The notes under the pieces are model-generated. The model had not been told where the DNA came from. It worked only from the letters and a program-made list of their open reading frames with translations, and searched no databases. DNA of 64,000 nt from positions 280,996 through 344,995 of the forward strand of contig CABJAS010000003.1 of assembly GCA_902363625.1 (NCBI GenBank), written 5' to 3'. The stretch's first letter is position 1, and each line of letters starts with the position of its first letter. Shown in pieces: positions 48,615-57,370 of this stretch. This stretch comes from Clostridiaceae bacterium (GTDB lineage: Bacteria; Bacillota_I; Bacilli_A; Erysipelotrichales; Coprobacillaceae). The translations under genes and the position numbers were made by a program.

Positions 48615-49490
48615 TTATTTAGCTGCTGCTTCACTCTCTTTTACAACTTGTTTATAAAAGACCGTGATCGCTAATTGTAATTTAACTTTATAGATCATAA
48701 CTGCAAATGTGATAGAGGCTAATGCAATCAGAATAGTCATTACACAAGCTAAGACAAAGCTTAGTGATGGCAGCATACCAATCAATTGTGTAAATCCGTT
48801 TGTTAAAGCGATATTTGCTAAAGTGATGGCAATCAATGCGCCAAGATAAGGAATCGCAAAGCGAAGAAGCAGCGTGATGTACGCCCATGTTCTTCCTTTC
48901 ATTCCTTTCCAAGATGCAGAAAGTGATTCAAACAATGAATATTCTTTATCTACTGCATAATAATAAGTTAAAGCAAATTTAATTTCTAAGAATAGCCCAA
49001 CGATCATAGCAATCGCAAAGCCAATCAGCATTCCAGCAGGAATCAGCCATTGAATTAAATTATTAGAATCCGTTGTTTTAATAAAATCAATGCTACCTGT
49101 TAATAATGCTCGGATACATGCAAAAACATGTTCAACATCTCCTGAAAAAGCAACCATTGATCCTAAAATGATTAAGATCTGGATAATCACAATGATCAGT
49201 CTTTTTCCAACAAACACAGAGAATGCACTCGGATATTCTTTAAGTCCCATTAACGTATATTTTAATGTAGTGACTTCTTTTGCTTTTCTATCGTAAGCTT
49301 TTAATGATGCACGAATCGTTCCTAATTCCAATGTCTCCATCAGTACTGATAAGATCATAAATGGAATAAAGTAAGAAAATCCTCCAAGGATTCCCAATAT
49401 TGCACCAACCGCTAAAAATGTTCCTGATATATAATGTGAACTTTTTTGATATAAGAAATTGGCCTGTTCCTTTATTTCTTTTGTATTCAA
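48615..49490 (-). CDS. DUF975 family integral membrane protein
   Basis: A 291-residue protein with about six membrane helices. The N-terminal amphipathic stretch ending in ETLELGTIRASLKAYD and the middle YYAVDKEYSLFESLSASWKG resemble DUF975 proteins of Firmicutes, whose function is unknown. It may be co-transcribed with mscS, 35 bases downstream. The family call is from memory of its architecture and is moderately sure. Confidence 0.7.
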   Translation of the reverse strand: MNTKEIKEQANFLYQKSSHYISGTFLAVGAILGILGGFSYFIPFMILSVLMETLELGTIRASLKAYDRKAKEVTTLKYTLMGLKEYPSAFSVFVGKRLIIVIIQILIILGSMVAFSGDVEHVFACIRALLTGSIDFIKTTDSNNLIQWLIPAGMLIGFAIAMIVGLFLEIKFALTYYYAVDKEYSLFESLSASWKGMKGRTWAYITLLLRFAIPYLGALIAITLANIALTNGFTQLIGMLPSLSFVLACVMTILIALASITFAVMIYKVKLQLAITVFYKQVVKESEAAAK

Positions 49491-49631
49491 TTCTATTCCC
49501 TCCTGCCATTTACACCATATTATATCATAAAATTACAGCGTTTCCACTAAAATAATAATTTTGATAAAAATAAAAAACGTTGTGTAAACATGTTATTTTT
49601 GATATGATGATTAAGTTAGGAGGAATCTTCT

Positions 49632-50498
49632 ATGAAAAAAATCGCAATCGTAACCGACAGTAATTCAAGTATTTCTCAAAAAGAAGGAAAAGAGCTTGGA
49701 ATCTTCATTATTCCAATGCCTTTTACGATTAACGGGAAAGAATATTTTGAAGATATCAATTTAAGTTCAGATGAATTTTTTGAGTTGCTGGAAAGTGGAA
49801 ATAAAGTATTTACATCACAACCCTCTGCTGGAAACATTACGGCTTTATGGGATGAACTTTTAGAAGAATATGACGAGATTTTGCATATGCCAATGTCAAG
49901 CGGACTAAGCGGTTCTTGTCAAACAGCGATGCTTTTAGCTGAGGAATATAAAGGAAAAGTGTTTGTTGTAAATAATCAGCGTATTTCGATTACTTTAAAG
50001 CATGATGTGTTAGAAGCTTTAAAGCTGATCAGTCAAGGAAAAGATGCACAGTATATAAAAGATATATTGGAAGTCAATAAATTTAATTCAACCATTTATA
50101 TCACGGTTCCAACCTTAGAATATTTAAAACGTGGCGGACGTTTAACACCGTTAGCGGCAGCTTTAGGCGGTCTGTTGAAATTGAAGCCTATTTTAACGAT
50201 TCAAGGGGAAAAGCTTGATGCTTTTGAAAAGACACGTACAATGGCTAAGGCTCATAAGATTATGGCTGAAGCGCTTGTAAGAGATATTAATGAAAAATTA
50301 GATCCTGAAGGAAAAGGTGCGAATTGTAATATCTATGTCGCATATACTAAAGATGAACAAATCGCTAGAGATATGGTTGAATATTTAAAAGAATATTTTC
50401 CAAATAATGTTATTACTTATGCTCCACTGTCGTTATCTATTGCATGTCATACGGGACCTAATGCAATCGGAATCGGTGCTTGTTTGAACATTGACTAG
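49632..50498 (+). CDS. DegV family fatty-acid-binding protein
   Basis: A 288-residue two-domain protein. The N-terminal TDSNSSISQKEGKELGI and FTSQPSAGNI with the MSSGLSGSCQTA loop bind the fatty-acid carboxylate. The C-terminal part has YLKRGGRLTPLAAALGGLLK and HTGPNAIGIG. DegV/FakB proteins present fatty acids to the kinase FakA; no FakA gene is in the window. Confidence 0.93.
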   Translation: MKKIAIVTDSNSSISQKEGKELGIFIIPMPFTINGKEYFEDINLSSDEFFELLESGNKVFTSQPSAGNITALWDELLEEYDEILHMPMSSGLSGSCQTAMLLAEEYKGKVFVVNNQRISITLKHDVLEALKLISQGKDAQYIKDILEVNKFNSTIYITVPTLEYLKRGGRLTPLAAALGGLLKLKPILTIQGEKLDAFEKTRTMAKAHKIMAEALVRDINEKLDPEGKGANCNIYVAYTKDEQIARDMVEYLKEYFPNNVITYAPLSLSIACHTGPNAIGIGACLNID

Positions 50499-50518
50499 AG
50501 GTTAACTCTAGTTTTTTA
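50494..50518 (+). terminator. Terminator after degV
   Basis: ACTAGAG and CTCTAGT, 5-base loop, then TTTTT. The left arm contains the stop codon. Confidence 0.85.
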
Positions 50519-50545
50519 TTCTTTTCTATAAAAGAATGGCTGGAA

Positions 50546-50557
50546 TTATGCTATAAT
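50546..50557 (+). promoter_or_regulatory. Extended -10 promoter of the RNase J gene
   Basis: TATGCTATAAT has a perfect -10 hexamer (50552-50557) with an upstream TG. A clear -35 box is not seen. It lies 38 bases before the start. Confidence 0.5.
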
Positions 50558-50594
50558 TTATGGAGATGAAAAATTTAAAAAAAGAGGTGAAATC

Positions 50595-52352
50595 ATGCCA
50601 ACAGAAAAAGTTGCAAATAAAGAAAAAAATAATAAAGCTGCACAACATGCGCCTAAAAAGCGCCCTCTTGCTGGCACTAAAGAACCTAGATATACACATG
50701 AAACAAAAGTATATGCTTTAGGTGGTTTAGGTGAAGTCGGTAAGAATATGTATTGCATCGAACACGATAATGAAATTATCATTATTGATGCCGGTGTTAA
50801 ATTTGCTGAGGAAGGATTACCGGGAATTGATTACATCATTCCAGATTATTCTTATCTCGTTAAAAATCAAAAGAAAATCAAAGCCTTGTTGATTACCCAT
50901 GGACATGAAGATCATATCGGAGGAATTCCTTTCTTACTACAATTAGTGACGGTTCCTTTCATTTATGCTTCTCCATTAGCGAGTGCGTTGATCAAACGTA
51001 AATTAGAAGAAAGAAAATTAACAAAAGCTTCTAAGATAATAGAAATTGATGATTCTTCAAGAGTTGAAACGAAGTTCTTCAACATTGGTTTCTTTAGAAC
51101 GAACCATTCTATTCCGGAATCTGTCGGAATTATTATCAATACACCTAATGGACGTATTGTAACGACCGGTGATTTTAAATTTGATTTAACGCCAGTCGGT
51201 GAACCGGCTGACTTTCAAAAAATGTCATTCTTAGGTACAACCGGAGTTACTCTTTTGATGAGTGATTCAACAAACGCAGAAGTACCGACTTTCTCACTAA
51301 GTGAAAAAGTAGTAGCTAATTCTATTCAGAATGAATTCAGAAAAACGGAAGGACGTATCATTGTCGCAACATTTGCATCTAATGTTGACCGTGTTCAGCA
51401 GATCGTTCAGGCAGCGGTAAAATTTGATCGTCGTATTCTTGTTTTCGGACGTTCAATGGAAAATGTTATTCAGACTTCCCGCAAACTGGGACACATTAAA
51501 TGTCCGGATCGTTATTTTATTAAAAGTGATGAAGCAAAGAAATTTCCTGACAGTCAGCTGCTCATCTTGTGTACAGGAAGTCAGGGAGAACCTTTGGCGG
51601 CATTGTCACGTATTGCTGCCGGAACCCATAAATTTATCCGTATTAAACCAACTGATACGATTATTTTCTCATCAAGTCCAATTCCCGGAAATGCGGCAAG
51701 CATCAATCGTGTCGTAAACAAGCTCTTTAGATTAGGCGCTCGTGTATTAACACATTCTCCATTAAACAGTCTGCATACATCAGGACATGCTTCTCAGGAA
51801 GAACAAAAGCTGATGCTGCTGCTAACAAGTCCTAAATATTTTTTCCCAGTCCATGGAGAATATCGTATGCTTAAAATTCATAGTGAATTAGCTCATGATG
51901 TCGGTATTCCTAAAGAAAATACTTTCGTTCTTTCAAACGGAGATGTCATTATCTTAAAAGATGGAGAAGCTCGCTTAGGAAATCGTATTCATGCAGATGA
52001 TATCTATGTCGATGGAAATGATATTACGGGATTATCTACTGCGGTATTAAGAGATCGCCAAATCTTATCTGAAGATGGAATGGTATCTATTCTTATCAGT
52101 ATGGATTCACGTACAGGTAAGCTGCTATCTCGTCCGGTCATCGTATCTCGTGGATTTGTCTATATGAAAGACAGTTATCAATTAATTAAAGAAGCCGAAC
52201 GTTTAGTACAAGACGCTTTAAATAAATTATTGGCAGGAAAGACGACATTCAGTGAAATTAAGAATACAATTCGTGATACTTTAAGTCCATATTTCTATCG
52301 TAAAACGAAAAGAAATCCAATGATCATTCCGGTGATCATGAATAAAAAATAA
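50595..52352 (+). CDS. rnj: Ribonuclease J
   Basis: A 5'-3' exo- and endoribonuclease of mRNA turnover. It is 585 residues: a basic N-terminal tail (1-~35), a metallo-beta-lactamase core with HGHEDHIGG (about 93-101) and NHSIPESVG, then beta-CASP motifs (TGSQGEPLAALSRIA, HTSGHASQEE), and a C-terminal domain. The Ribosome site is AGAGGTG. It lies in one transcript with the phosphoesterase gene. Confidence 0.97.
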   Translation: MPTEKVANKEKNNKAAQHAPKKRPLAGTKEPRYTHETKVYALGGLGEVGKNMYCIEHDNEIIIIDAGVKFAEEGLPGIDYIIPDYSYLVKNQKKIKALLITHGHEDHIGGIPFLLQLVTVPFIYASPLASALIKRKLEERKLTKASKIIEIDDSSRVETKFFNIGFFRTNHSIPESVGIIINTPNGRIVTTGDFKFDLTPVGEPADFQKMSFLGTTGVTLLMSDSTNAEVPTFSLSEKVVANSIQNEFRKTEGRIIVATFASNVDRVQQIVQAAVKFDRRILVFGRSMENVIQTSRKLGHIKCPDRYFIKSDEAKKFPDSQLLILCTGSQGEPLAALSRIAAGTHKFIRIKPTDTIIFSSSPIPGNAASINRVVNKLFRLGARVLTHSPLNSLHTSGHASQEEQKLMLLLTSPKYFFPVHGEYRMLKIHSELAHDVGIPKENTFVLSNGDVIILKDGEARLGNRIHADDIYVDGNDITGLSTAVLRDRQILSEDGMVSILISMDSRTGKLLSRPVIVSRGFVYMKDSYQLIKEAERLVQDALNKLLAGKTTFSEIKNTIRDTLSPYFYRKTKRNPMIIPVIMNKK

Positions 52353-53170
52353 TGAAGAAGCTTCATTACTTAAAAGTTATTGTAATATTATTACTGATCG
52401 CAGTGATAGGGGTAACCGCTTATTTAAGCTTTTATCGAACTCCTTATGCGATCAGTCTTTCTAAACACGAAGTCGTTCATACAGATTTACCGGAAGCTTT
52501 CAATAATTTTAAAGTAGGCTATTTTTCTGATTTGGATTTAAAAGATAATGATGATATTACACGACTTAAAAAAATAGTAGAAAAAATAAATGCACAGAAT
52601 TTTGATTTGGTTCTATTTGGCGGTGATATTTACGATGCGCAGATTATCAGCCAAGATGAAGTCAGTCAGCTTTTAAATCAGATTACAGCTAAATATGGAA
52701 AATTTGCCGTATTAGGTGAAAAAGATTACACAAGTGTCAATGATACCAAAAACATATTGCAGTTAGGTGGATTTGAGGTGCTGTCAAATGAGGCACGTTC
52801 TATTTACTACAATAACAGTTCAATTACTTTATTCGGTTTGGAATCGGCTGATAATTTAGGTACTCTAATTAATGCCAACAACAGCGGTAATTATAAAATT
52901 GCGTTAGTGCATCAACCTGATTTCTTTACAAATACGGTGGGCAAAGACATTGAATTACAGTTGTCAGGACATTCACATGGAGGCTATATCTATCTTCCGT
53001 TTTTAGGTCCTTTGATTACTGTTGATGGAGCAAAAGCATATAACCATGGTCGTTATGATGTTGGTGCTTCTACCTTGATCGTTTCTAACGGTCTGGGAAT
53101 GGAAAGCGGACAGTCAGCACGACTGTTCTGTACTCCTGATATCCTGCAAGTCACACTGAAAAATAAATAG
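52352..53170 (+). CDS. Membrane-anchored metallophosphoesterase-like protein with altered motifs
   Basis: One N-terminal membrane helix (7-27) is followed by a calcineurin-like domain of the YaeI type. GGDIYDA and LSGHSHGGYIYLPFLGP are recognisable. Two metal motifs are changed: the usual D-x-H appears as FSDLDL, and the usual GNHD as GEKDY. The enzyme may be inactive or use a different metal site. Its ATG overlaps the stop of the RNase J gene (TAATG). Confidence 0.85.
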   Translation: MKKLHYLKVIVILLLIAVIGVTAYLSFYRTPYAISLSKHEVVHTDLPEAFNNFKVGYFSDLDLKDNDDITRLKKIVEKINAQNFDLVLFGGDIYDAQIISQDEVSQLLNQITAKYGKFAVLGEKDYTSVNDTKNILQLGGFEVLSNEARSIYYNNSSITLFGLESADNLGTLINANNSGNYKIALVHQPDFFTNTVGKDIELQLSGHSHGGYIYLPFLGPLITVDGAKAYNHGRYDVGASTLIVSNGLGMESGQSARLFCTPDILQVTLKNK

Positions 53171-53200
53171 AGGAGCAAAATTTATTGCCCCTCTTTTTTT
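53169..53200. terminator. Bidirectional terminator between phosphoesterase and pflA genes
   Basis: AGAGGAGCAA and TTGCCCCTCT pair with one mismatch, then seven T on the plus strand. The right arm holds the pflA stop region, but the minus-strand U tract is weak (TTTATTT). Confidence 0.7.
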
Positions 53201-53943
53201 AATTCACTTTTACGGTCTTTATAACCTTTTAAAACAACCTTACGTGCCTGAATTGCTTCCGACTTATCCAATGCAGGAATACCTTCTAATGGATAATCCA
53301 TTCCTAAGCTTTTATATTTATTGATTCCCATTGTATGATAAGGCAGAATATCCAACGCCTTAACATTGTGGAACTGTCCAATATAGTATCCTAACTGATA
53401 AAGATAGTCATCGTTTTGTGTTATTGTCGGAACCACCACATGACGAATCCAGACTTCCTTGCTAGTCTCATCAAGATAAGCTAAAAAATCTAAGATGCGA
53501 TCATTTTTCTGTTGTGTCAGTTTGATATGCTCCTGAGGATCAATATGCTTTATATCTAACATCACCAGATCAGTCACAGCCATTAAACGATTCATCTTTG
53601 CCAATGCTTTTTCTTCTCTGGAGAAGGTTATTCCCGATGTATCTAAACAGGTATGAATTCCTTTTTCCTTGGCTTTAGCAAACAGCTCTGTAACAAAATC
53701 CATCTGCATCAACGGTTCTCCGCCAGTAACCGTTAAACCGCCTTCTTTATAAAAAGATTTATTTTCATCATAAGCCTCTAAAATTTCTTTCGTCGTCATT
53801 TTATTTCCGGTATTTAATTCCCAAGTATCCGGATTATGACAATACAAACAGCGCATTGGACAACCTTGAGTAAACACGACAAAGCGAATCCCCGGTCCGT
53901 CAACAGTACCAAATGATTCAGTTGAATGTATATATCCTTCCAT
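53182..53943 (-). CDS. pflA: Pyruvate formate-lyase activating enzyme
   Basis: A radical-SAM enzyme that makes the glycyl radical on PFL. It is 253 residues with CPMRCLYCHN holding the CxxxCxxC cluster (about 29-38), then LTVTGGEPLMQ near 74-84 and VMLDIKH. Here its target glycine lies on a separate 79-residue protein. It has its own promoter downstream of the pfl genes. Confidence 0.97.
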   Translation of the reverse strand: MEGYIHSTESFGTVDGPGIRFVVFTQGCPMRCLYCHNPDTWELNTGNKMTTKEILEAYDENKSFYKEGGLTVTGGEPLMQMDFVTELFAKAKEKGIHTCLDTSGITFSREEKALAKMNRLMAVTDLVMLDIKHIDPQEHIKLTQQKNDRILDFLAYLDETSKEVWIRHVVVPTITQNDDYLYQLGYYIGQFHNVKALDILPYHTMGINKYKSLGMDYPLEGIPALDKSEAIQARKVVLKGYKDRKSELKKEGQ

Positions 53944-53973
53944 TACGCGCCCTCCATTCTTATTTCACTATAC

Positions 53974-53984
53974 CCATTATAGCA
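53974..53984 (-). promoter_or_regulatory. Extended -10 promoter of pflA
   Basis: On the minus strand TGCTATAAT, a perfect extended -10, about 30 bases before the pflA start. The -35 region is only AT-rich. Confidence 0.5.
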
Positions 53985-53995
53985 TTATTTAATTT

Positions 53996-54020
53996 AAAAA
54001 GGGAGCTAAGCTCCCTTTTA
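53996..54020 (-). terminator. Terminator after the glycyl-radical subunit gene
   Basis: AAAAGGGAGCT and AGCTCCCTTTT form a long stem with almost no loop; T5 follows on the minus strand. Confidence 0.75.
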
Positions 54021-54021
54021 A

Positions 54022-54261
54022 TTACATTGAATCGTGGAAAGTACGTGCGATAACGTCATCTTGTTGTTCTTTTGTAAGTTTAACGAAGTTAACTGCATAT
54101 CCTGATACACGGATTGTTAATTGTGGATAGTTTTCAGGGTGAGCCTGAGCATCTAATAATGTTTCTTTAGTAAAAACATTAACGTTTAAATGATGTCCAC
54201 CTTTTTCAACATAACCATCTAATAAAGATACTAAATTATCGATTTGAGCTTGATTTGCCAT
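54022..54261 (-). CDS. Glycyl-radical subunit of pyruvate formate-lyase (GrcA-like)
   Basis: A 79-residue protein that equals the C-terminal end of a normal [21 protein letters not shown] (13-30), [15 protein letters not shown], and the radical loop [12 protein letters not shown] with Gly54. It differs from E. coli GrcA/YfiD in having no N-terminal extension. It comes third after pflB and a 68-residue gene, with AGGAGGGG before the ATG. Since the adjacent pflB lacks this domain, it is likely an obligatory subunit here and not just a repair spare. Confidence 0.9.
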   Translation of the reverse strand: MANQAQIDNLVSLLDGYVEKGGHHLNVNVFTKETLLDAQAHPENYPQLTIRVSGYAVNFVKLTKEQQDDVIARTFHDSM

Positions 54262-54276
54262 AGTATTCCCCTCCTA

Positions 54277-54483
54277 TTAAAATTCGTCGTCTTCCTCTGT
54301 AAAGAACGTTGGAATCTGGCATGCTGACTGTACGCCGCATGAGTCCAAGCCTTTCTTTACCTCTATTTTATCAACATTGAATTCTTCGCTGTCATCATTG
54401 AACTGCACATTCATATGACCACCGCCATCCTCAACAAATTGATCTAACATTTTAATTAATTCTTCTACTTTTTTTTCGTTCAA
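54277..54483 (-). CDS. 68-residue protein related to the PFL linker, no glycyl-radical motif
   Basis: Lies between pflB and the glycyl-radical gene, starting with TTG after AAGGAAG. The first ~24 residues (KVEELIKMLDQFVEDGGGHM) resemble the start of the radical subunit ([20 protein letters not shown]). The rest is unrelated: acidic, with DSCGVQSACQIP carrying two cysteines and an acidic end. The RVSGYA loop is absent. Function unknown; it may dock in the same place on PflB as the radical subunit. Confidence 0.75.
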   Translation of the reverse strand: MNEKKVEELIKMLDQFVEDGGGHMNVQFNDDSEEFNVDKIEVKKGLDSCGVQSACQIPTFFTEEDDEF

Positions 54484-54500
54484 AAGAATCGCTTCCTTTT

Positions 54501-56558
54501 TTATTTATCTTCTAAATCAATATCAACATCCAAGTCACCAACAAATACTTGGTCATCTTTACCTAAAGCACCTGGAATGATTGAGAAAGTATTAGAAATA
54601 CCATCTTGTGCATCTTTAAATGGTAATTTTGCTACTGAAGCAAGTGAAGCAACAGCACCATGAGTATCTCTGCGATGCATTGGGTTAGCACCTGGAGCAA
54701 ATGGTTCCCCTTTCTTTCTACCATCTGGTGTACTTCCTGTTGCTTTACCATAAACAACATTAGAAGTAATAGTTAAGATAGATGTTGTAGGAACACTGTC
54801 ACGATAAGTATGATGAGATCTTACTTTATCCATGAATGTTTTTACTAGCCAAGTTGCAATTTCATCAGCTTTGTCATCATTGTTACCGTATTTAGGGAAG
54901 TCTCCTTCAGTTATGAAATCTGTTACGATACCATCTTCATCTCTGACACATTTAACTTTTGCATATTTAATTGCTGATAATGAGTCAGCTACTACTGAAA
55001 GACCGGCAATTCCTGTTGCGAAATAACGTTTAACATCTCTGTCATGTAATGCCATTTGAATTCTTTCATAGCAGTATTTATCATGCATATAGTGGATGAT
55101 ATTTAATGAGTTAACATAAACTCCAGCCAACCAGTCCATCATATCTTCATATTTAGATACTACATCGTTGAAATCTAAATATTCTCCTTCAACAGGTCTG
55201 AATTTAGGACCAACTTGTTTTTTAGAAACTTCATCGATACCACCGTTGATTGCATATAATAAACATTTAGCTAAGTTAGCACGAGCTCCGAAGAACTGCA
55301 TTTCTTTACCAACAACCATTGAAGATATACAGCATGCGATAGCATAGTCATCACCATGAGTCACTCTCATTAAGTCATCGTTTTCATATTGAATTGATGA
55401 TGATTTGATTGACATCTTAGCACAGTATGCTTTGAAGTTAGCAGGTAAGCGAGTTGACCATAAAACAGTTAAGTTTGGTTCCGGTGCTGCACCTAAGTTG
55501 TCTAATGTGTGTAAATATCTGAATGAAGTTCTAGTGACCATTGGACGTCCATCGATACCAACACCACCGATTGATTCAGTTACCCATTGTGGATCTCCTG
55601 AGAACAATGCATTGTAATCTGGAGTACGAGCGAATTTAATCAATCTTAATTTCATGATGAAATGATCTACTAATTCCTGTGCTTCTTCTTCAGTTAAGAC
55701 ACCATTTTTAATATCTCTTTCGATATAGATATCAATAAATGTTGAAGTTCTTCCTAAAGACATTGCAGCTCCGTTTTGTTCCTTAACTGATGCTAAGTAA
55801 CCAAAATATAACCATTGAATAGCTTCTTTAGCTGTTGTAGCTGGTTTTGAGATATCTAAACCATAGATTTTTCCTAATTCTTTCAATTCTCCTAAAGCTC
55901 TGATTTGTTCACTTAATTCTTCACGTAAACGAATGTTTTTACTATTCATACGTGCAACATGTGATGTAGCGAATTGTTCTTTTTTATCTTCAATTAAACG
56001 ATCTACTCCATATAATGCAACACGTCTGTAATCTCCGATAATACGTCCACGTCCGTAAGCATCAGGTAATCCAGTAATGATATGAGAAGATCTGCATGCT
56101 CTCATTTCTGGAGTATAAACATCGAATACACCTTGGTTATGTGTTTTTCTGTATTTTGTAAAAATATTTACAATTTCAGGATCTACTTCGTATCCATTAT
56201 CTGCACATGCTTGCTGTGCCATACGAATTCCACCAAAAGGCTGTAAAGATCTTTTAAATGGTTTTTCTGTTTGGAAACCAACAATCTTTTCCTTTGATTT
56301 ATCTAAATAACCTGCTTCATGTGATGTGATGGTAGATACTACTTTAGTATCCATATCTAAAACACCACCGGCATCTCTTTCCTTAGCAGTTAAATCCATA
56401 ACTTGATCCCATAATTCTAAAGTAGCTTTAGTAGGCCCGGCTAAGAATGATTCGTCTCCTGTGTAAGGTGTGTAGTTTAATTGGATGAAATCTCTTAAGT
56501 TGATTTCAGAAGTCCATTTACCTTCTACAAACCCTTCCCATGCATTTGTTAAACTCAT
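54501..56558 (-). CDS. pflB: Pyruvate formate-lyase catalytic core without glycyl-radical domain
   Basis: Splits pyruvate with CoA into acetyl-CoA and formate. It is 685 residues from the ATG at 56558 (AGGGGG upstream). The two active cysteines are Cys409-Cys410 in [20 protein letters not shown]. The N-terminal and barrel sequence is normal ([20 protein letters not shown]), ending [17 protein letters not shown] and an acidic tail. The ~75-residue C-terminal radical domain found in other PFLs is missing and is supplied by the gene at 54022; both together make the usual ~760 residues. Confidence 0.95.
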   Translation of the reverse strand: MSLTNAWEGFVEGKWTSEINLRDFIQLNYTPYTGDESFLAGPTKATLELWDQVMDLTAKERDAGGVLDMDTKVVSTITSHEAGYLDKSKEKIVGFQTEKPFKRSLQPFGGIRMAQQACADNGYEVDPEIVNIFTKYRKTHNQGVFDVYTPEMRACRSSHIITGLPDAYGRGRIIGDYRRVALYGVDRLIEDKKEQFATSHVARMNSKNIRLREELSEQIRALGELKELGKIYGLDISKPATTAKEAIQWLYFGYLASVKEQNGAAMSLGRTSTFIDIYIERDIKNGVLTEEEAQELVDHFIMKLRLIKFARTPDYNALFSGDPQWVTESIGGVGIDGRPMVTRTSFRYLHTLDNLGAAPEPNLTVLWSTRLPANFKAYCAKMSIKSSSIQYENDDLMRVTHGDDYAIACCISSMVVGKEMQFFGARANLAKCLLYAINGGIDEVSKKQVGPKFRPVEGEYLDFNDVVSKYEDMMDWLAGVYVNSLNIIHYMHDKYCYERIQMALHDRDVKRYFATGIAGLSVVADSLSAIKYAKVKCVRDEDGIVTDFITEGDFPKYGNNDDKADEIATWLVKTFMDKVRSHHTYRDSVPTTSILTITSNVVYGKATGSTPDGRKKGEPFAPGANPMHRRDTHGAVASLASVAKLPFKDAQDGISNTFSIIPGALGKDDQVFVGDLDVDIDLEDK

Positions 56559-56599
56559 GTGTTTAAACCCCCTGTTTGATTTTTTATTTTTCCTAGTCA

Positions 56600-56628
56600 A
56601 TTATAGCACCGCCAAAATATGAATACAA
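56600..56628 (-). promoter_or_regulatory. pflB promoter
   Basis: On the minus strand TTGTAT (56623-56628), 17 bases, TATAAT (56600-56605) with an upstream TG, 42 bases before the start. No clear Rex or Fnr site is seen; the 230 bases upstream hold no gene. Confidence 0.75.
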
Positions 56629-56863
56629 CAAATTTATTACAATTTTAAAAAATTATTAGTATTTCATAAAAGTGTACTAGAAATGATAAATAAAACGCTG
56701 TAAAAGAAGATAATTAAAAGTGATCGCACTCTTAATGTATCAGATAATAATTCCTATTACCACTTATTTGCTTGATTATTTTTAATATCAAATTCTACTC
56801 TTTTCAGCATGTTAATTATATCACAAAAGACTTATATCGACAATTAAAAGCATTCAAAACTCT

Positions 56864-56889
56864 ATAAAAAAACTGCCTAGAATGGCAGT
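56864..56889 (-). terminator. Terminator after the EIIB-like gene
   Basis: On the minus strand ACTGCC and GGCAGT with a 6-base loop, then TTTTTTT. Confidence 0.85.
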
Positions 56890-56893
56890 ATAT

Positions 56894-57244
56894 TTAAACT
56901 TTCGCTTTCATTTCATTTTCAATTGCCTGAGAGGTTTTTCCAAAGATCATCGAAACTTTATTTTCATTTTGAACAATTCCGCTGGCACCTAGAGCTTTTA
57001 TTTTTTCTGCTTCGATTACTTTAGGTTCTTTAAGCTCAACTGTTACTTTTGACATTGAACTGCTGATCTCTTTAATATTGCCGCTGCCGCCAAGGGCTGA
57101 TAATAAATGCTCAATATCAACACCGGATTTAGCTAATACTTTCTGTTTTGGCTTCTTATTCTTTAAATAAAAACGAATTCCTAATAGAAGCACTGCAATC
57201 GCAATCACTCCTATAGCTATATATAAATAAAGTTCATTTCCCAT
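56894..57244 (-). CDS. Membrane-anchored PTS EIIB-like domain without the active cysteine
   Basis: One N-terminal membrane helix (6-26), then a domain (about 43-112) that resembles glucose-family EIIB: HLLSALGGSGNIKEIS, VTVELKEPKVIEAEKIKALG, and VSMIFGKTSQAIENEM. The phosphorylated cysteine expected in the D-x-C-x-T-R-L stretch is replaced (SSSMSKVTVEL), and the protein has no cysteine at all. It cannot carry out normal sugar phosphotransfer, so a sensing or structural role is more likely. Confidence 0.75.
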   Translation of the reverse strand: MGNELYLYIAIGVIAIAVLLLGIRFYLKNKKPKQKVLAKSGVDIEHLLSALGGSGNIKEISSSMSKVTVELKEPKVIEAEKIKALGASGIVQNENKVSMIFGKTSQAIENEMKAKV

Positions 57245-57322
57245 TTTCGCATATCCTTTCTTACGGTATTCTTTGTATTTTCTTCAATTTATAGTATACT
57301 ATAGTCTAGAGGTGAAGGAAAC

Positions 57323-57370
57323 ATGAAAATAGAGAATTTTGAGTTAAGAGGAAGAGATTCGTGGATGTAG
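57323..57370 (+). CDS. Possible 15-codon upstream frame overlapping the SEDS gene start
   Basis: ATG at 57323 follows GAGGTGAAGG at a good distance and reads MKIENFELRGRDSWM before a TAG at 57368-57370. It overlaps the GTG start of the next gene (57361). It could be a leader peptide that couples translation of the SEDS protein. No other evidence. Confidence 0.4.
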   Translation: MKIENFELRGRDSWM

